Positions 49,511 to 60,819 of a stretch of 64,000 bases of DNA are shown in pieces; positions within the stretch are counted from its first letter, which is position 1, and the number at the start of each line of letters is the position of its first letter. The notes under the pieces were generated by a model. The model was not told the DNA's origin. It did no database searches and worked only from the letters and a program-made list of their open reading frames with translations. The DNA lies in contig JAKTNV010000009.1 in NCBI GenBank assembly GCA_022747635.1, positions 64,931,677-64,995,676 on the forward strand, read 5' to 3'. This stretch comes from Hetaerina americana (taxonomy: Eukaryota; Arthropoda; Insecta; Odonata; Calopterygidae). The position numbers were made by a program, and so were the translations under genes.

Positions 49511-50536
49511 GCGGTTAGGATTCAGCTGTCTTAATCCGGCGATTACGTCGAATTTCGATTCAACGTGCACGTAAACTTTTCTATTCCGAAATTCGGCTAT
49601 CTAAGCCCCTTAACCATCAAAACCTTTGATTGGCTTGAGGGGAGATGAATGATGATGAATATATCGGGGAAAAGGTTAATCATTACCAATTCTTCGATTG
49701 ATTTGTAGAAACACACCAAACTACCCTCTTCCATTCCAGTTCCCTCATTATGGTCTTCCTTCCTTCTGACGTCTCCCATCCCCTCAGACTAATTCATCCT
49801 TGGTCTGGCTCAGTCATTTTTTCCCTCTATTTTTTTGTTCAATCGTGATTTTTGGTATATTATAGCATTTCACTATGAGTCCAAAAAGTTTCCCTTTTCT
49901 CTTGTATCTACCATAGTCTTCGCTCATCCTTCCCCCCACACGTTGCCACATTTCATCATTCGCTCCTGGCCTCCCCATTTTATTTTCCTCATTTTTATGT
50001 TATGCCGTAACTTCGTCGCTTATTAAGTTCTTTTCTTTGCCACTGAAATAATAAAGTCACAAAATCGTAAAAAGGAATACAGTACATAGAATTTGCAGGG
50101 TTAAATATCCTCCTCCTCTCTTGCTTCTTCCAAATATGGAGATACTGCCTTCGAAACAGAGGAGTTTTTTCACTGGCTCAAGAACGCTTTTTTATTGTTT
50201 CATTTGAAAAAATATCTTCTTGAATTTGGACATTGAAAGATACATTTCCTTCTCTACAAGTATAGCTATTCGGCCGTTTTTCGCTACTACATGCCACCAC
50301 TTATCCAAACAAGTTGAGAATAGGTTGAAAATAAGCAAACAATAATAGAGAATAAAATAGGCTACCTCGGTATCTTCACAGAAACACATGATGACGATGC
50401 CTTCTGACCCCCGATCTGAATATTGACGAACTCAAAACTAATAATTAACGAGTTAGAATCCTCAAGATATTTCTTTCTTTAAACAGAATTTTTATAATTC
50501 ATGAGGCGACCCATAAAACCCAAACATATTGGGATT
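49511..50536. other. Non-coding stretch
   Basis: Pyrimidine-biased at 49720-50000, then AT-rich. Short frames only. Confidence 0.5.
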
Positions 50537-50902
50537 TAGCTTACAGCAAGATACAAATTACAACGTAATTACTTAAACTCAATGTATTTTGGTCAGACCG
50601 GCAGAAAATTTCAAAAAAACGAATTGAAGAAGTTCTTAAAATGGAGACTCCACCTTCCTCTTTGCGAAACATGCAATCAAAACGATGACTTAGCACTACA
50701 AATCCTACACTGTTTACCGAAGGGCTTGAACATGGACGCACTCGAACGGATGGAAAATAAAATATCCTCAGAGGATCCTAACGCCAACGTACGCAACGAA
50801 CACTCACCCTTGCCCACTACTTACAGCAATATTAATGTTGCGAAAACAGAAACCCCCACTTCCCAGCCTCCCACGCATTGCCATTCCATCACTCCCCCTT
50901 GA
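50537..50902 (+). pseudogene. Penelope-like retroelement fragment, GIY-YIG endonuclease end
   Basis: Penelope-like elements encode a reverse transcriptase fused to a C-terminal GIY-YIG endonuclease. Here a frame open from about 50537, in phase with an ATG at 50582, reads YKLQ at 50552-50563 and then NSMYFGQTGRKF at about 50576-50611. This is the characteristic Y-x-GQTGR start of the PLE endonuclease. LQILHCLPKGLNMDALERME (about 50696-50755) matches the downstream block in which these proteins have hydrophobic-LH...PKG...LE. The frame ends at TGA 50900-50902. Between the blocks the conserved Arg/His region (R..EH) is absent or scrambled and the Cys pair before NSMY is lost, so this is a defective copy. 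No reverse transcriptase domain is found upstream. Family assignment rests on motif recognition only. Confidence 0.7.
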
Positions 50903-51880
50903 CGGACGCCACCAAATTACCCTTCCACTCTACTCTCTACCGTCTTCCAGTGCAACCTTGTCTAACGCCCGACTCACCTCGAATTTCTTTCACTTAAGCC
51001 ATAACTGACTGGTCTTCTCATGGTTATCCATGTATCTGTTTATCAACATTAATTTTTCAAACAATCATTGGGCTAAAAGACGAGCCGTTGACACCAAAAA
51101 AACCAATCCTATTAAAACTTCTCAGAAGAGTCCCGAAGATCGGAATAAAAACGCGTTCGAAGTGTGAAAAGTCGCAGGATAATTAGCTGGAATTAAATAA
51201 TTCCCAATCTCAAAAGAGACATCCCGTAAACGAATTGCAATACGTTGTAAATCTAAAATCTGAAATCAAGCTCTACTTTTACGTTGGACACCAAACTTTA
51301 ACTAAATTGTCAGAACAGTAAAAGCATGCCATTAAAATCTGAAATATTATCTACACGGCAAAACAAATCGGTGGGATCAGTAAGGATAATAGTGGATGGT
51401 AGTCTCCTGGAGAAAATAAACTGGACAGAAAATATAGAGAGAAGCTTTAAACAGGGAAGGGGTAAATTGGAAAATGTTGTTAAGGTTGTATTACGATAAC
51501 AAAGGTCTTCCGAGGGGATGTTGAAACTTAGCTTTGCTTGAAATACTGATGGAAAATGTGGGGTGAGCGAGATTAAGGAAAAAGGAATATTAGCATTTTA
51601 AACTGAACGCTCAGTTGAAAATTATGAAGCTGCAATGAAAACCCATTTACGCTTACATAAAAAATGAGGAATAATTTTAGTCCATTAACTAAAGGTCCAT
51701 TAAAATTTTAGTCCGTTAGGTTGCCCTTTAAATAGGGGAATAATAATAAAAATAATTCAATTCAATCTGGTTTATGTAAAAATTGCTTGTATTAAAGGAC
51801 CTGTACACAAACGGAATTTGCATGCTACTCCTATTAAAAGAGGAACAGAAATTAACGGTCCCACGTGAGAGAGTAAAGAA
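50903..51880. other. Non-coding stretch
   Basis: Pyrimidine-rich to about 51000, possibly still part of the Penelope-like element, then AT-rich. Related TAGTCCATTA/TAGTCCGTTA words recur near 51680-51720. Confidence 0.45.
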
Positions 51881-52205
51881 ATAACGCTCAAAAGAAGGTA
51901 GCTAAATACACAGAAGGCAGATGCAACGTGATACGTGACACGCTGGAAGGTGGTGATGGACCCCGCTCACACTTCCGCGAAGGGCGCGCCGCATCCACGG
52001 CCTCGACAGTGAGAAGAAAATGAAGGAGGGAAGCATCCACGCCCGGTGTCTGCGGAAAAGTCCGAAATGGCAAAGGTCAAGAGGCCATGAGGATGAGTTC
52101 CGCTTCACGGAAGGGATAGAGGGGCAGAGTGGGAAGCAGCGGCTGCTATGGGAAGAGGAGCAGGAAACTAAGGGAGCTGACGAATGAGGCAAGGGCTTGG
52201 GGAAG
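51881..52205. other. GC-richer patch
   Basis: Purine-biased, moderately CpG-rich. Minus frames of 61 and 96 codons lack motifs. Confidence 0.45.
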
Positions 52206-52223
52206 TGTGAGATTTATATGTGC

Positions 52224-52225
52224 GC

Positions 52226-52298
<73 letters not shown>
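52224..52298. repeat. Compound GT/TA microsatellite
   Basis: An uninterrupted run of GT dinucleotides to about 52242 is followed by about 28 TA dinucleotides to 52298. The overlapping minus frames with repeated Tyr-Ile are artefacts of the repeat. Confidence 0.98.
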
Positions 52299-52299
<1 letters not shown>

Positions 52300-53519
52300 C
52301 TGTAGGTGTAATATTAGGAAAGGACGGTGCCAGTTTCCCCTTACGCTCGCTGCGCCACTGAATGGGCATTGAGTCAGCATTCGGAGTGGAATGCGTGATT
52401 GTTTCTCGCACGGATATGCACAAATTGAATTGGAAACGATGGTTCATGGCAAAATAGAACGTTTCGTCGGCTAACTCGCGAGAAAGTTGTACGCTAATGG
52501 TAAAAAGGAACCATTGTCATTCCATTTCCCAAAATAAAAGAGCAGAACATTTCTGAATCAAGTCCTTATCAGCTTTTCTGAGTGATATAAACAGAAATAC
52601 AATTTGAATGGAGTGGAAAATAAAGCACTAACAATCTTTGGCTTTTTCTATAACCAGAGACTCTAAGTAGCTACATCATAATATTATAGGGTGAATGAAA
52701 ACAAATCTACTTCTTTCAATTACAACAATCACTTCCAACGTCTTTAATTGATAATTTAATTATAACTTAAGCATCTGAAAAAAGTTGATCAACAAAAGAA
52801 CCACTTGGATGCGATTAAAATTTAATAAGCCATTTAGCTACCAATTAAAATGAGAAAATTACACCATGAACACTACATACAGTTTCCGAACACTAGAATG
52901 GTTTTCTCCTGAGTTAATACACAAAGTGTTTCAGATTCTCATAAAAATTTGAGTCATCTTTTTAGTCATGAGAAAGATTTTGTTAAATCAAATTATTAAC
53001 TCCTATCTCCACGCTGTTCGTCATTTTAATGAAATAGGGACATAACTACTAAGTCTCGAATCCTCGTAAGAACTAATACCAACGGCTGAGAACAATCTCG
53101 CGGAATTTAGTTGTTAAAATGAATTATCGTGCAAGAGCACAGAAATGTCGAAACGTAGGTGAACATTGTTTATCAATTGGGAAGGTGATTCACGGAGAAC
53201 AAAAATATGAACTACTCCAGTGGATATTCCTAAACAGAGTTCATCTTAAGGTGCAGGAGTACTGTTGTATAAAAATTCCTAAAGTAGCTGAAAGCAGTAA
53301 TGGAAGAGCATCGAAGAGAAAGTGGCCTCTCAAGCTATATTTTTAACATAAGCACTACAAGCACGAGACTAAAAAATAAAAACCACATTAGTTCCACTTT
53401 TGAACAAAGTAAGAGGCCAAAGAAAATCATAATATCAGCCCATGACAATGCCGGAATGATAATTTCACAATAAAAGATAATATTCTCCTTATTAGCCTTC
53501 TTTTTTCTATTTTTCTTCT
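52299..53519. other. AT-rich non-coding stretch
   Basis: A 75-codon frame at 53119-53346 has a protein-like but unrecognised sequence. No splice or promoter context. Confidence 0.45.
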
Positions 53520-53850
53520 GAAGTCTCGTGACGTAATTCTGATGTGACTCCCCGACCCCGGAGAATCATGACGCACACTTCGGAAAACTGTGGCGTAACG
53601 CATTCACGTAATTCATGGAACACCTACGAGGAAGTCGCCCACGGGATTTCGACCCGTGAGGCGCCGGAGAAGTTTCCAACATTTGATTGATTAATGGTGC
53701 GATGGAGATGAGCCGGCTCACCACACCCAGGCAAGCACCACGGATGTGAAATTTCCTTAAGGGCGGTCGTATCTATTTCTCTGGCATGCTCCATACAATG
53801 TACCTTGTGTTGCAGAAACACAATAACCCTCGTCTTTTATACCCCACCCT
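53520..53850 (-). repeat. SINE-like or other dispersed repeat
   Basis: A GC-richer unit of about 300 bp with sharp AT-rich flanks. On the minus strand it contains CACGGGTCGAAATCCCGTGG (about 53656-53637), a T-arm-like sequence with perfect complementary CACGGG/CCCGTG arms around TCGAAAT. A possible D-arm-like stretch (GCTTGCCTGGGTGTGG) lies about 80 nt upstream. The 65-codon minus frame at 53624-53821 runs through this structure and is not credited. The distance between boxes is longer than in a tRNA, so the SINE call is tentative. Confidence 0.4.
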
Positions 53851-55435
53851 TTAGAAGCTGAGGGATCGTCACTTATGCAGAGAGGTGATTGAGTGTAAGC
53901 TATGTGAAGATGCGAGTTAAGAACTTGCTCACGGAAGCCTCAAGTTCCAATACGTCATAAAGTTGAACATATCTTGAGTGTAATATTTTAAACAGTGCTC
54001 AACAAAAATTTTTTCACTGATAGACAGCGATTATAAAACTAAGTCTTTATGCTTGCGATACAGTATTTCCGGGCATTAAATTATTGACACTATTTGAGGC
54101 TCAGAAAAAATAAATAAAATAGATGCAAAAACTCAGATTAATTAGGAGAGTATTTGGGAATTCCAAAGATCTCTAATTGCCACGCTATCAATAACGTATC
54201 GACTACTGAGAACTAAATGGAATTTAAGAGAACTTTGACTCTCATTTAGGAGACAAGTTCATATTTAAATCCATTATAGAGTATGAATTTTAGGAAGCCT
54301 TATGTTATACCTAGAAATCCGTTACACGTAGAACGGTGACGATTTCAATGATAGCCATAATCAAGAGTCGAAGGAATTTAGAAGAGTTCGCTTAGCAAAA
54401 GAAATCATTAACAATCCAGAAATAACTAAGTTAATAACATCGAGTAGACAAATTCCATACTCTTTGTTTTTTTGTCGACAATGTTGGCAAATGCGTGAGA
54501 AATGTTGCTTCAGGGTGGAAGACATTTTTCCATTGTCCTTCAAGATTTAGTAAGATACGCCGATCAAATTAGCGTCAGAAAAGAAAATGCATTGACACAT
54601 TCGGTATTTAGTGGCTCGGAATAAAATGTAAATACACCGAGGTGAGGTAATTGTAAATGGATATATCTCGACAGAATACAAGACATCCAAATTTCAGGAC
54701 TGAAGGACATTTTACCGGCTTCAGAAATAATTGCGAACTTAATAGAAATTTTACCAAACAACAACCAAACAAACAGCGACGAAACCAGGACATTTTATGT
54801 GATCATTTTACACCGAGTGCTCTTAAAATTTTTAAAAAGAATAAGTGACCCTAAAGTGACCGTTGTCAATGAATCCTTTTATCCCATCGTTTCCCCATCC
54901 TTGTTACAGCAGTGCAATAGAGTAGATATCTTCATCTTTCTCCTTATTATCCTTCTCTCCATGATGTGTTTGTAAGAGATTTGCTGTTTTCTTTGCCCAG
55001 CCTTATGCTGATGCTAATGTACTGAAATACGGATCGCGTCACTTTGTAACCGCGGAGGTTTGTGGAAGTTTCCCATCAATCGAAAAATAAATATTTATTA
55101 ATGACATTCTCAATTGTTAGTTTTAAATTTGAAATTAAAACACGTCATTGGCGAACCTAAGAACGATTGAGCTCAAAAATTGATATGACGATGCAAATAG
55201 CAAACCTAATAAGAGAAACAAGCATGGGCAGTGACACTATAATATTTCACATAGCATTCAAGTACAGTATACTTGCATAGTGACCAAACCAATGATCACA
55301 ACGTGGAAAATGATTCTAGGAGCATCTCCATTGATTTCAGCTGGTTATTTATAAGGGTGCACTCGAAGATGAGTCCAAAAATATAAATTATCATGGAAAT
55401 TAAAATAATAAGAGATTACCGAAGCCACCACCTCT
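53851..55435. other. AT-rich non-coding stretch
   Basis: Short frames on both strands near 54360-54850 without motifs. Confidence 0.5.
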
Positions 55436-55990
55436 TGAGGAAACTCCGAGGGACGTGAACGTGATCCGGAATTTTCTAAAAACGGAGCGTCTAAAAGGCG
55501 TCACTCGAACGCTAAAGGAATTTTGAGCAAGACTATATAGAATGGAGCCTGCTTGCTGAGTGCCGGAGGGTTTGATATACTGAGTGCAATTGAACCGGAG
55601 TTGTCGTCGGCCTGCCCAGCAGGGCGAAACTCATTCGTGCCATGCAACGTACAGCAGGCACGGAGCCATTGAAGTCCCTTAATTTACAGATTCCCCTTCC
55701 AAAAGATAACCACGCACGGGCGGGAGACATGGGGGTCGGAGTGTCTCGAAATTACACCCCGGAATGTCCTCAAATTAGCTCATCGGCGGCCAGAGAGACT
55801 TCCATTGCCATGCAATTTAAAATCGACCCAAGAAAATACCTCCACTACAACTCGATACTATTAACGAGTAATTATCCTCGAGGAATGGGAATACTTCCTC
55901 ACAAAACCCCCTGGATTCCCATAACGTTTCATCTGAAACTTTATTTTTTTAGAACTTCAACATTAATGCAGCTCGTGATCGTATGATAAT
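55436..55990. other. GC-richer stretch with overlapping frames
   Basis: Moderate G+C and CpG at 55440-55780. A 114-codon plus frame (55642-55986) and a 65-codon minus frame (55533-55730) overlap. Neither has a recognised domain. A TATATAGA-type sequence at about 55530-55540 could be a TATA box but nothing supports it further. Confidence 0.4.
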
Positions 55991-57835
55991 TTCTGTAGGA
56001 AATGTCAAGAGTATGAGAAAAATTTTGCGGTCGGAAGAGTTCCGTAGGGGAATCGTCTAAAATTTCCATCTTGAACTCCGGATAAAGCTGGGGCATCTTC
56101 AAGCCGGATAAATGACTTCTCGAGACCATTTACGATTTCTGTCTTCTGAAATGTTTTTGACCAAGTTCCCCTCTCTCTCAGCTTAAGACTCCAATTCCCT
56201 GTCCAACATTTCTTACCAACTGACTACACCTCTCCTTCTCCAAACCCGCCCATTATATCCCTTGTCCAGGATTAAAATTTCCTCGCTAAGCAACGCAGAG
56301 TCCTCCAAGTTTCAACTGCCTTGAGTGATATAAATCTCTTCAGATAATCTTCATTCCTGCTCAGCCATCGAAATAAAATCGTAAAATAGACCTATGTTAG
56401 TGGTAGCGCCCTGGGGGGATAGGAGTTAATTCAACCAGCTAAACTGTTTCCCTACAGGTGCCTCATGCTCAAGGACTCCAATTTTCCTTTCTCATGCGAA
56501 TGACGGAACGGTAGGGGAGTTCACGTTCCTGTAGGCTCAACGGGCCCCACGAGCCATAGTTTCCATGATGTTACGAAGAATAAGGAAATATTGACGAGAA
56601 TCAGTAATTAAAAGTGAAATGATGTCGACGGTGAGAGGGAATAAACAAGAGAGCCGAAGAATCTTTTGCCTAAGAGAAGCTATGCCTAGGGTTTCATTCG
56701 TTCCTTCCTTTAATATTCATGGATTTGTTTTGGAGGGCGCCGGAGGGGTTCACCTGTTGGCTGAACTTCCGCCCGACGACATCATCCCGAGGGACTTCTT
56801 GGACTAGGAGGTGAGAAGAAATGGAATACGTGTGGGTGGAGAGGAGGGATGGTCCCGCGGAGATAGCGAAAGGAATGAAACAGGAAAGAGGAGCGTGGAG
56901 GAAAGGAAGGAGAGAGGAAAACATAGAGACGCTGGGAGAAAAGAGCGCGCAGATTAGTCCATGACGTGTATGATGGACGGAGATATTAGACAATCATTTT
57001 GTACTGTACTTTTGCAAGACATCACCCTGGGTATGGATCTTTCATTTTTTACCATATGTGATTAAATTGTACAAGAGGTCGGCACAATTCTTTGTATACT
57101 TATTAGGAAATGTTTGAACAAAGAATTTTCACAAAATTTCATTGATTCAAAACGACTTAATCATTCCGATTGCTACAATTTTTGTTCTATTCTCTGCACC
57201 TTTCTCCCAATTTCATTCATTCATAACGTTTATTATGATAGATGGTATATTTTTAAAGTTTCGCCTAAGTGAGGAAATTCATTGTTCGAATTTTATTCCT
57301 GACACTGGAGGTTTGTGACACATTTTCTACCTCATCACTTTAAGGGTATGGAAAGAATATTCAGATGAAAATTGAGATCATAGGTATTCGCGAAAAAGGT
57401 CATCATATTCATATTTTTCTGCGTGCAACATAAGTGGGAATTTCCACTGTTCAATAAACTTAAATGCCTGGTTAATTTTCCATTACTTTAGTGATACATA
57501 TTGATACATTCAACTCGCGTCATGACAAATAATAATATGAATTATTATGGATGCATGATCCTACGAAGCCTAGTAATTATCAATAACAAATCAACTACTA
57601 CAATATTATAAATCAGTCCTCTCAGATCAGTCCTCAACTCCCCTTAAAAATTAGCCCTAAGAACTAATTGGCCCAGTCTTGCATAAAAATAACATAATCG
57701 ACACTTAATGTCAATACTAAACACTTTTGAGCCTATTAAAAAAATACCCTCCATGGGATTAATTGCCTCAAATAATTACGAACCAGAAAACTTCAGAGCA
57801 ATGCTAAATTCGCCGATATGCAAATTGTAGAATAA
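55991..57835. other. Non-coding stretch
   Basis: Pyrimidine-rich near 56160-56360 and purine-rich at 56800-56960; the rest is AT-rich. The minus frame at 56694-56993 is compositional. Confidence 0.5.
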
Positions 57836-57839
57836 CATT

Positions 57840-58705
57840 GATCGAGATAGGAAACCGAAAAGTATACACCTCCCAGAAAAAATCACCAAATTATGGAAGG
57901 GAGTTAGAAATTGCCCGCGAATCACCACCAACCCACCCTCCCTTTCGCTCAATCTCCGAGGAACGAGAATGGAGGAGGGGAGATGGGGGGTGGAGGGAGT
58001 TGAGGGAGGAAGAAACGCGTGGAGGAAGAAAATGCAGAGAAAAGCGATAGCGGTGGGCGGGAAAAGGTGCGGCTCAGGGGTGGGGGAGACGTTTGGGGGG
58101 GTGCGAGGGTGGAGGGGGTAGACCGTGGGAAAGGGAGGCAGGGCGGAAGAGGAAAGAGCTGAAGTAAGCGACGGGAAAGTTGTTCAAAAGGAGGAGCGCG
58201 GAAGAAAAGTGGAGGGAGGGAGGAGAGACGCCTCTGTTTCCAGGGAAACGGTGGAAAGGGCGGAGGGTTGGTGAAGGGGGTTGAGTGTGGGCGTGGAGGG
58301 AGGGGCGGAAGGGGCGAGAGAGGGCGACGGGGCCGATGAGGGTGGGCCCGGGGCCTGTAGGTGGGGCGAGGGCGATTCGCGGGTGCCGCGTTCGAATGGG
58401 GCGAGGAAAGACGGCGGCGGGAGAGTCAATGACAGGAGATTGGGGCCGGAAGGGCGGGGGAGGGGCGAGGTGGGGGGCACCGTGTAACCTTTCACCTTTA
58501 CGGCGACCCGTTCTGCGGGGGTGGGGAGCGACCGGCTTTGGCAGGGCGCGGTGGGAGGCGGAAGCGAGGTACTGAGTGGATGGAGGGGCCAATAACGCCG
58601 GCTGCGCGAGGCAAGGGCCGACGGGGGAGGGAGAAGGGGCGGCCCAGACGAGCGAAGGAGTGCGTGGAGCGGGGATGAGGAATACGTATGCGATGAAATC
58701 AGGGG
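57840..58705. other. CpG-rich island, strongly G-rich plus strand
   Basis: The most G-skewed block in the window: repeated GGGG/GGAGG runs from 57970 to 58680 with many CpGs. Minus frames of 179 and 235 codons are Pro/Ser/Leu/Arg low complexity and overlap in different phases. Plus frames are Gly/Arg/Glu-rich. No domain in any. A G-quadruplex motif lies at 58077-58118. Confidence 0.6.
58077..58118 (+). other. Predicted G-quadruplex motif
   Basis: G-runs at 58077-58080, 58082-58086, 58095-58101, 58107-58109 and 58114-58118. The segment 58095-58118 alone satisfies four G3 tracts with loops of 1-7 nt. Confidence 0.6.
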
Positions 58706-60561
58706 ATTGGGGCGAACGAACATTTTTTTTCATGCATTGCTGGAGAAATATCGGATGCTTGCTAGATATCACGACGTGCATATTTTAATGAATCTCTACA
58801 AGAGGAGCGTAGAGAAAAGATACTCCGAAGACGGGGGTTCTGGCGACTGGGTCTCGGTAGAATCAACTCTCCACATTTGAGGACGGAGGGGCGCACCAAA
58901 GAGCGACCAGTTATTAATTTTTGCCTCCGGTGGAAGACACACACTAATCACAGTACAAATTACATCGGCAATTTTTACGTTAATTTCACAGGAAGGCAGG
59001 TCTTTCGTCTCTAAGAAAGTCATACCAATGGAAATATTTTTTGCGAAAACTAAAAACATCATAATTCAAAGGTAAAGCTAAATTTATTTCAAAGTAAAAA
59101 TTTTCCTTTAAAAAAAGGACAACCTAAAGATTAACAAATATTTATATGTACATGATGGGTTAAGAACTAAATAGCAAATAGCAGCAGCATTGAATTAACT
59201 ATGTAATATAATTACTTCCCGATAGAAATGCTTGCTTGCGCCATTCGGGCTTAATGTTGAAGTATTTTAATTTTTAAATGCCGTAAACGAGAAAATAATT
59301 TAACCCCAATCATTCACCCGAAAGGCAAGGTTCTGGCTTTATTTGAACCGTGGGGTATTTTAAAATGATGTGTCGAGGGGTATTTCAAAATAAAAATTGA
59401 AGGATGGGCATCAGTCATCAAAAGAGATACCTACATCAGTATTTAAAAACGAATGAGAAACCAAAAAAAAGCTGAAATGTACAAGTTCTTCCGAAAAGGA
59501 GTAATTCCTAAATCGTAGGAAGAGAAAAAAAATGTCATCAACATCTCCGAAATCTCCGAAATATTCACATAAAACCCACGCAACCATACATTTTTAATAG
59601 AAAATGAAAAATATTTGTTTTAAATTTCCTATTTAAATAAGAGAACATCGATAAATATTTTCTTCTCATGGTTTGCTCCATTATCATGGATTTGAAACCG
59701 ATACACTTCAGTCGGTAGCTGAGAGTTCTAGAAAAAGTATGCTACCTTTCATGCAAGTATTCCCTGATTAAAAAAAATCACCAGCAAAATACTTAATTCC
59801 CACTATGAATATCAGAAAGGAGCGCCCACTTCAAACTGGTTATTGAGGACTAATCCACTGACTAGTATGACATACACGACCATCATGAATGGGAACATAA
59901 GAATACATATCAATGCGTCTTTACGCAAAGTAAGCCTAACACTGGGATTTTTTTAATGATCGAAAAAATGTTTACCAATGCTTCAATGTCAAAACAATTA
60001 TTGGATATAATTGATAAAGACTAGACGTAAGAAATAATTCTGGAAAAATGAGGATAAAAGATAAAATCTCAATTATAGAACAATTAAGAGACGAGGCAGC
60101 TGAAAAAATCGAGAGCGATAAAGCGGAAAGGGGAGCAGTCCGAGAACTGCTGCGTGAGCAAGCAATGCCTTCCTTGGAGAGAGACTCATCCGAGTGAACG
60201 GGATACCCCGTGGGATGCAACGGTTTGTGTGACAAGTGCGCGAAAAGGAATGGCAATATTAACAACGGCAGAATGTGTGCTGATTATCTACTGGCCATCG
60301 GTGATATTTCATTTTTTTCTTTTTCATTTTCATGGCAATGAATACAATTCCAATATGGTTAAGGATAAGATGGAAACTAAGCGATATTGGCAAAAAGACG
60401 ATTGTCTGGTTTACTCTGTAATCCCGACATGTTTAATCAGTGCTCCCTTTTTAAGAACGGTTTGATGGTTGATATAGATCCGCCTGTCACACTTATGGTT
60501 CGTGGTTCGAGTCAGGTAAAATATTATTTTGAACATTATCCTTCAATCTCCCCCATGACAT
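58706..60561. other. AT-rich non-coding stretch
   Basis: Frames of 60-103 codons on both strands without motifs. A B-box-like GTGGTTCGAGTC at about 60503-60514 has no matching A box upstream. Confidence 0.5.
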
Positions 60562-60816
60562 ATGACAGGTTCTGCCACACCAGCCTCGACCACACTATTG
60601 CGTTTATTCTCCACTGAGAGCGAACCTGAGAACACTGAGAACACCCATCTTGACGATATTATTTTCAAACCCAATTTTTCGTGCAAAGTTGAAAATACTG
60701 AAACACGTGACGCGCATGCCCTTGGCCTCAACTATTTCGCGAACTATGAATCCTCAATCACTCAAAACCATATCGCGGATTTTGTCGATCATTTCGAAGG
60801 TAGTCACTCCCAGTGA
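60562..60816 (+). CDS. 84-codon open frame, unknown
   Basis: I do not recognise it. The frame has a mixed, acidic composition (for example ESEPENTENTHLDDIIF) ending in HFEGSHSQ and TGA. It is preceded by CATATGACAG, which could serve as a splice acceptor if the reading entered after it. An opposing minus frame at 60543-60731 is also open. No signal peptide, membrane segment or domain. It could be a terminal exon, part of an unrecognised repeat or chance. Confidence 0.25.
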   Translation: MTGSATPASTTLLRLFSTESEPENTENTHLDDIIFKPNFSCKVENTETRDAHALGLNYFANYESSITQNHIADFVDHFEGSHSQ

Positions 60817-60819
60817 ACG

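Noticed and set aside
52168..52447. Two minus-strand frames containing Tyr-Ile repeats
   Set aside because: Translation of the TA microsatellite.
58074..58781. 235- and 179-codon minus-strand frames
   Set aside because: Both are low-complexity and read the same G-rich island in different phases, so stop depletion is compositional.
60495..60520. Possible tRNA T arm (GTGGTTCGAGTC)
   Set aside because: No A box, D arm or acceptor stem upstream; isolated match.
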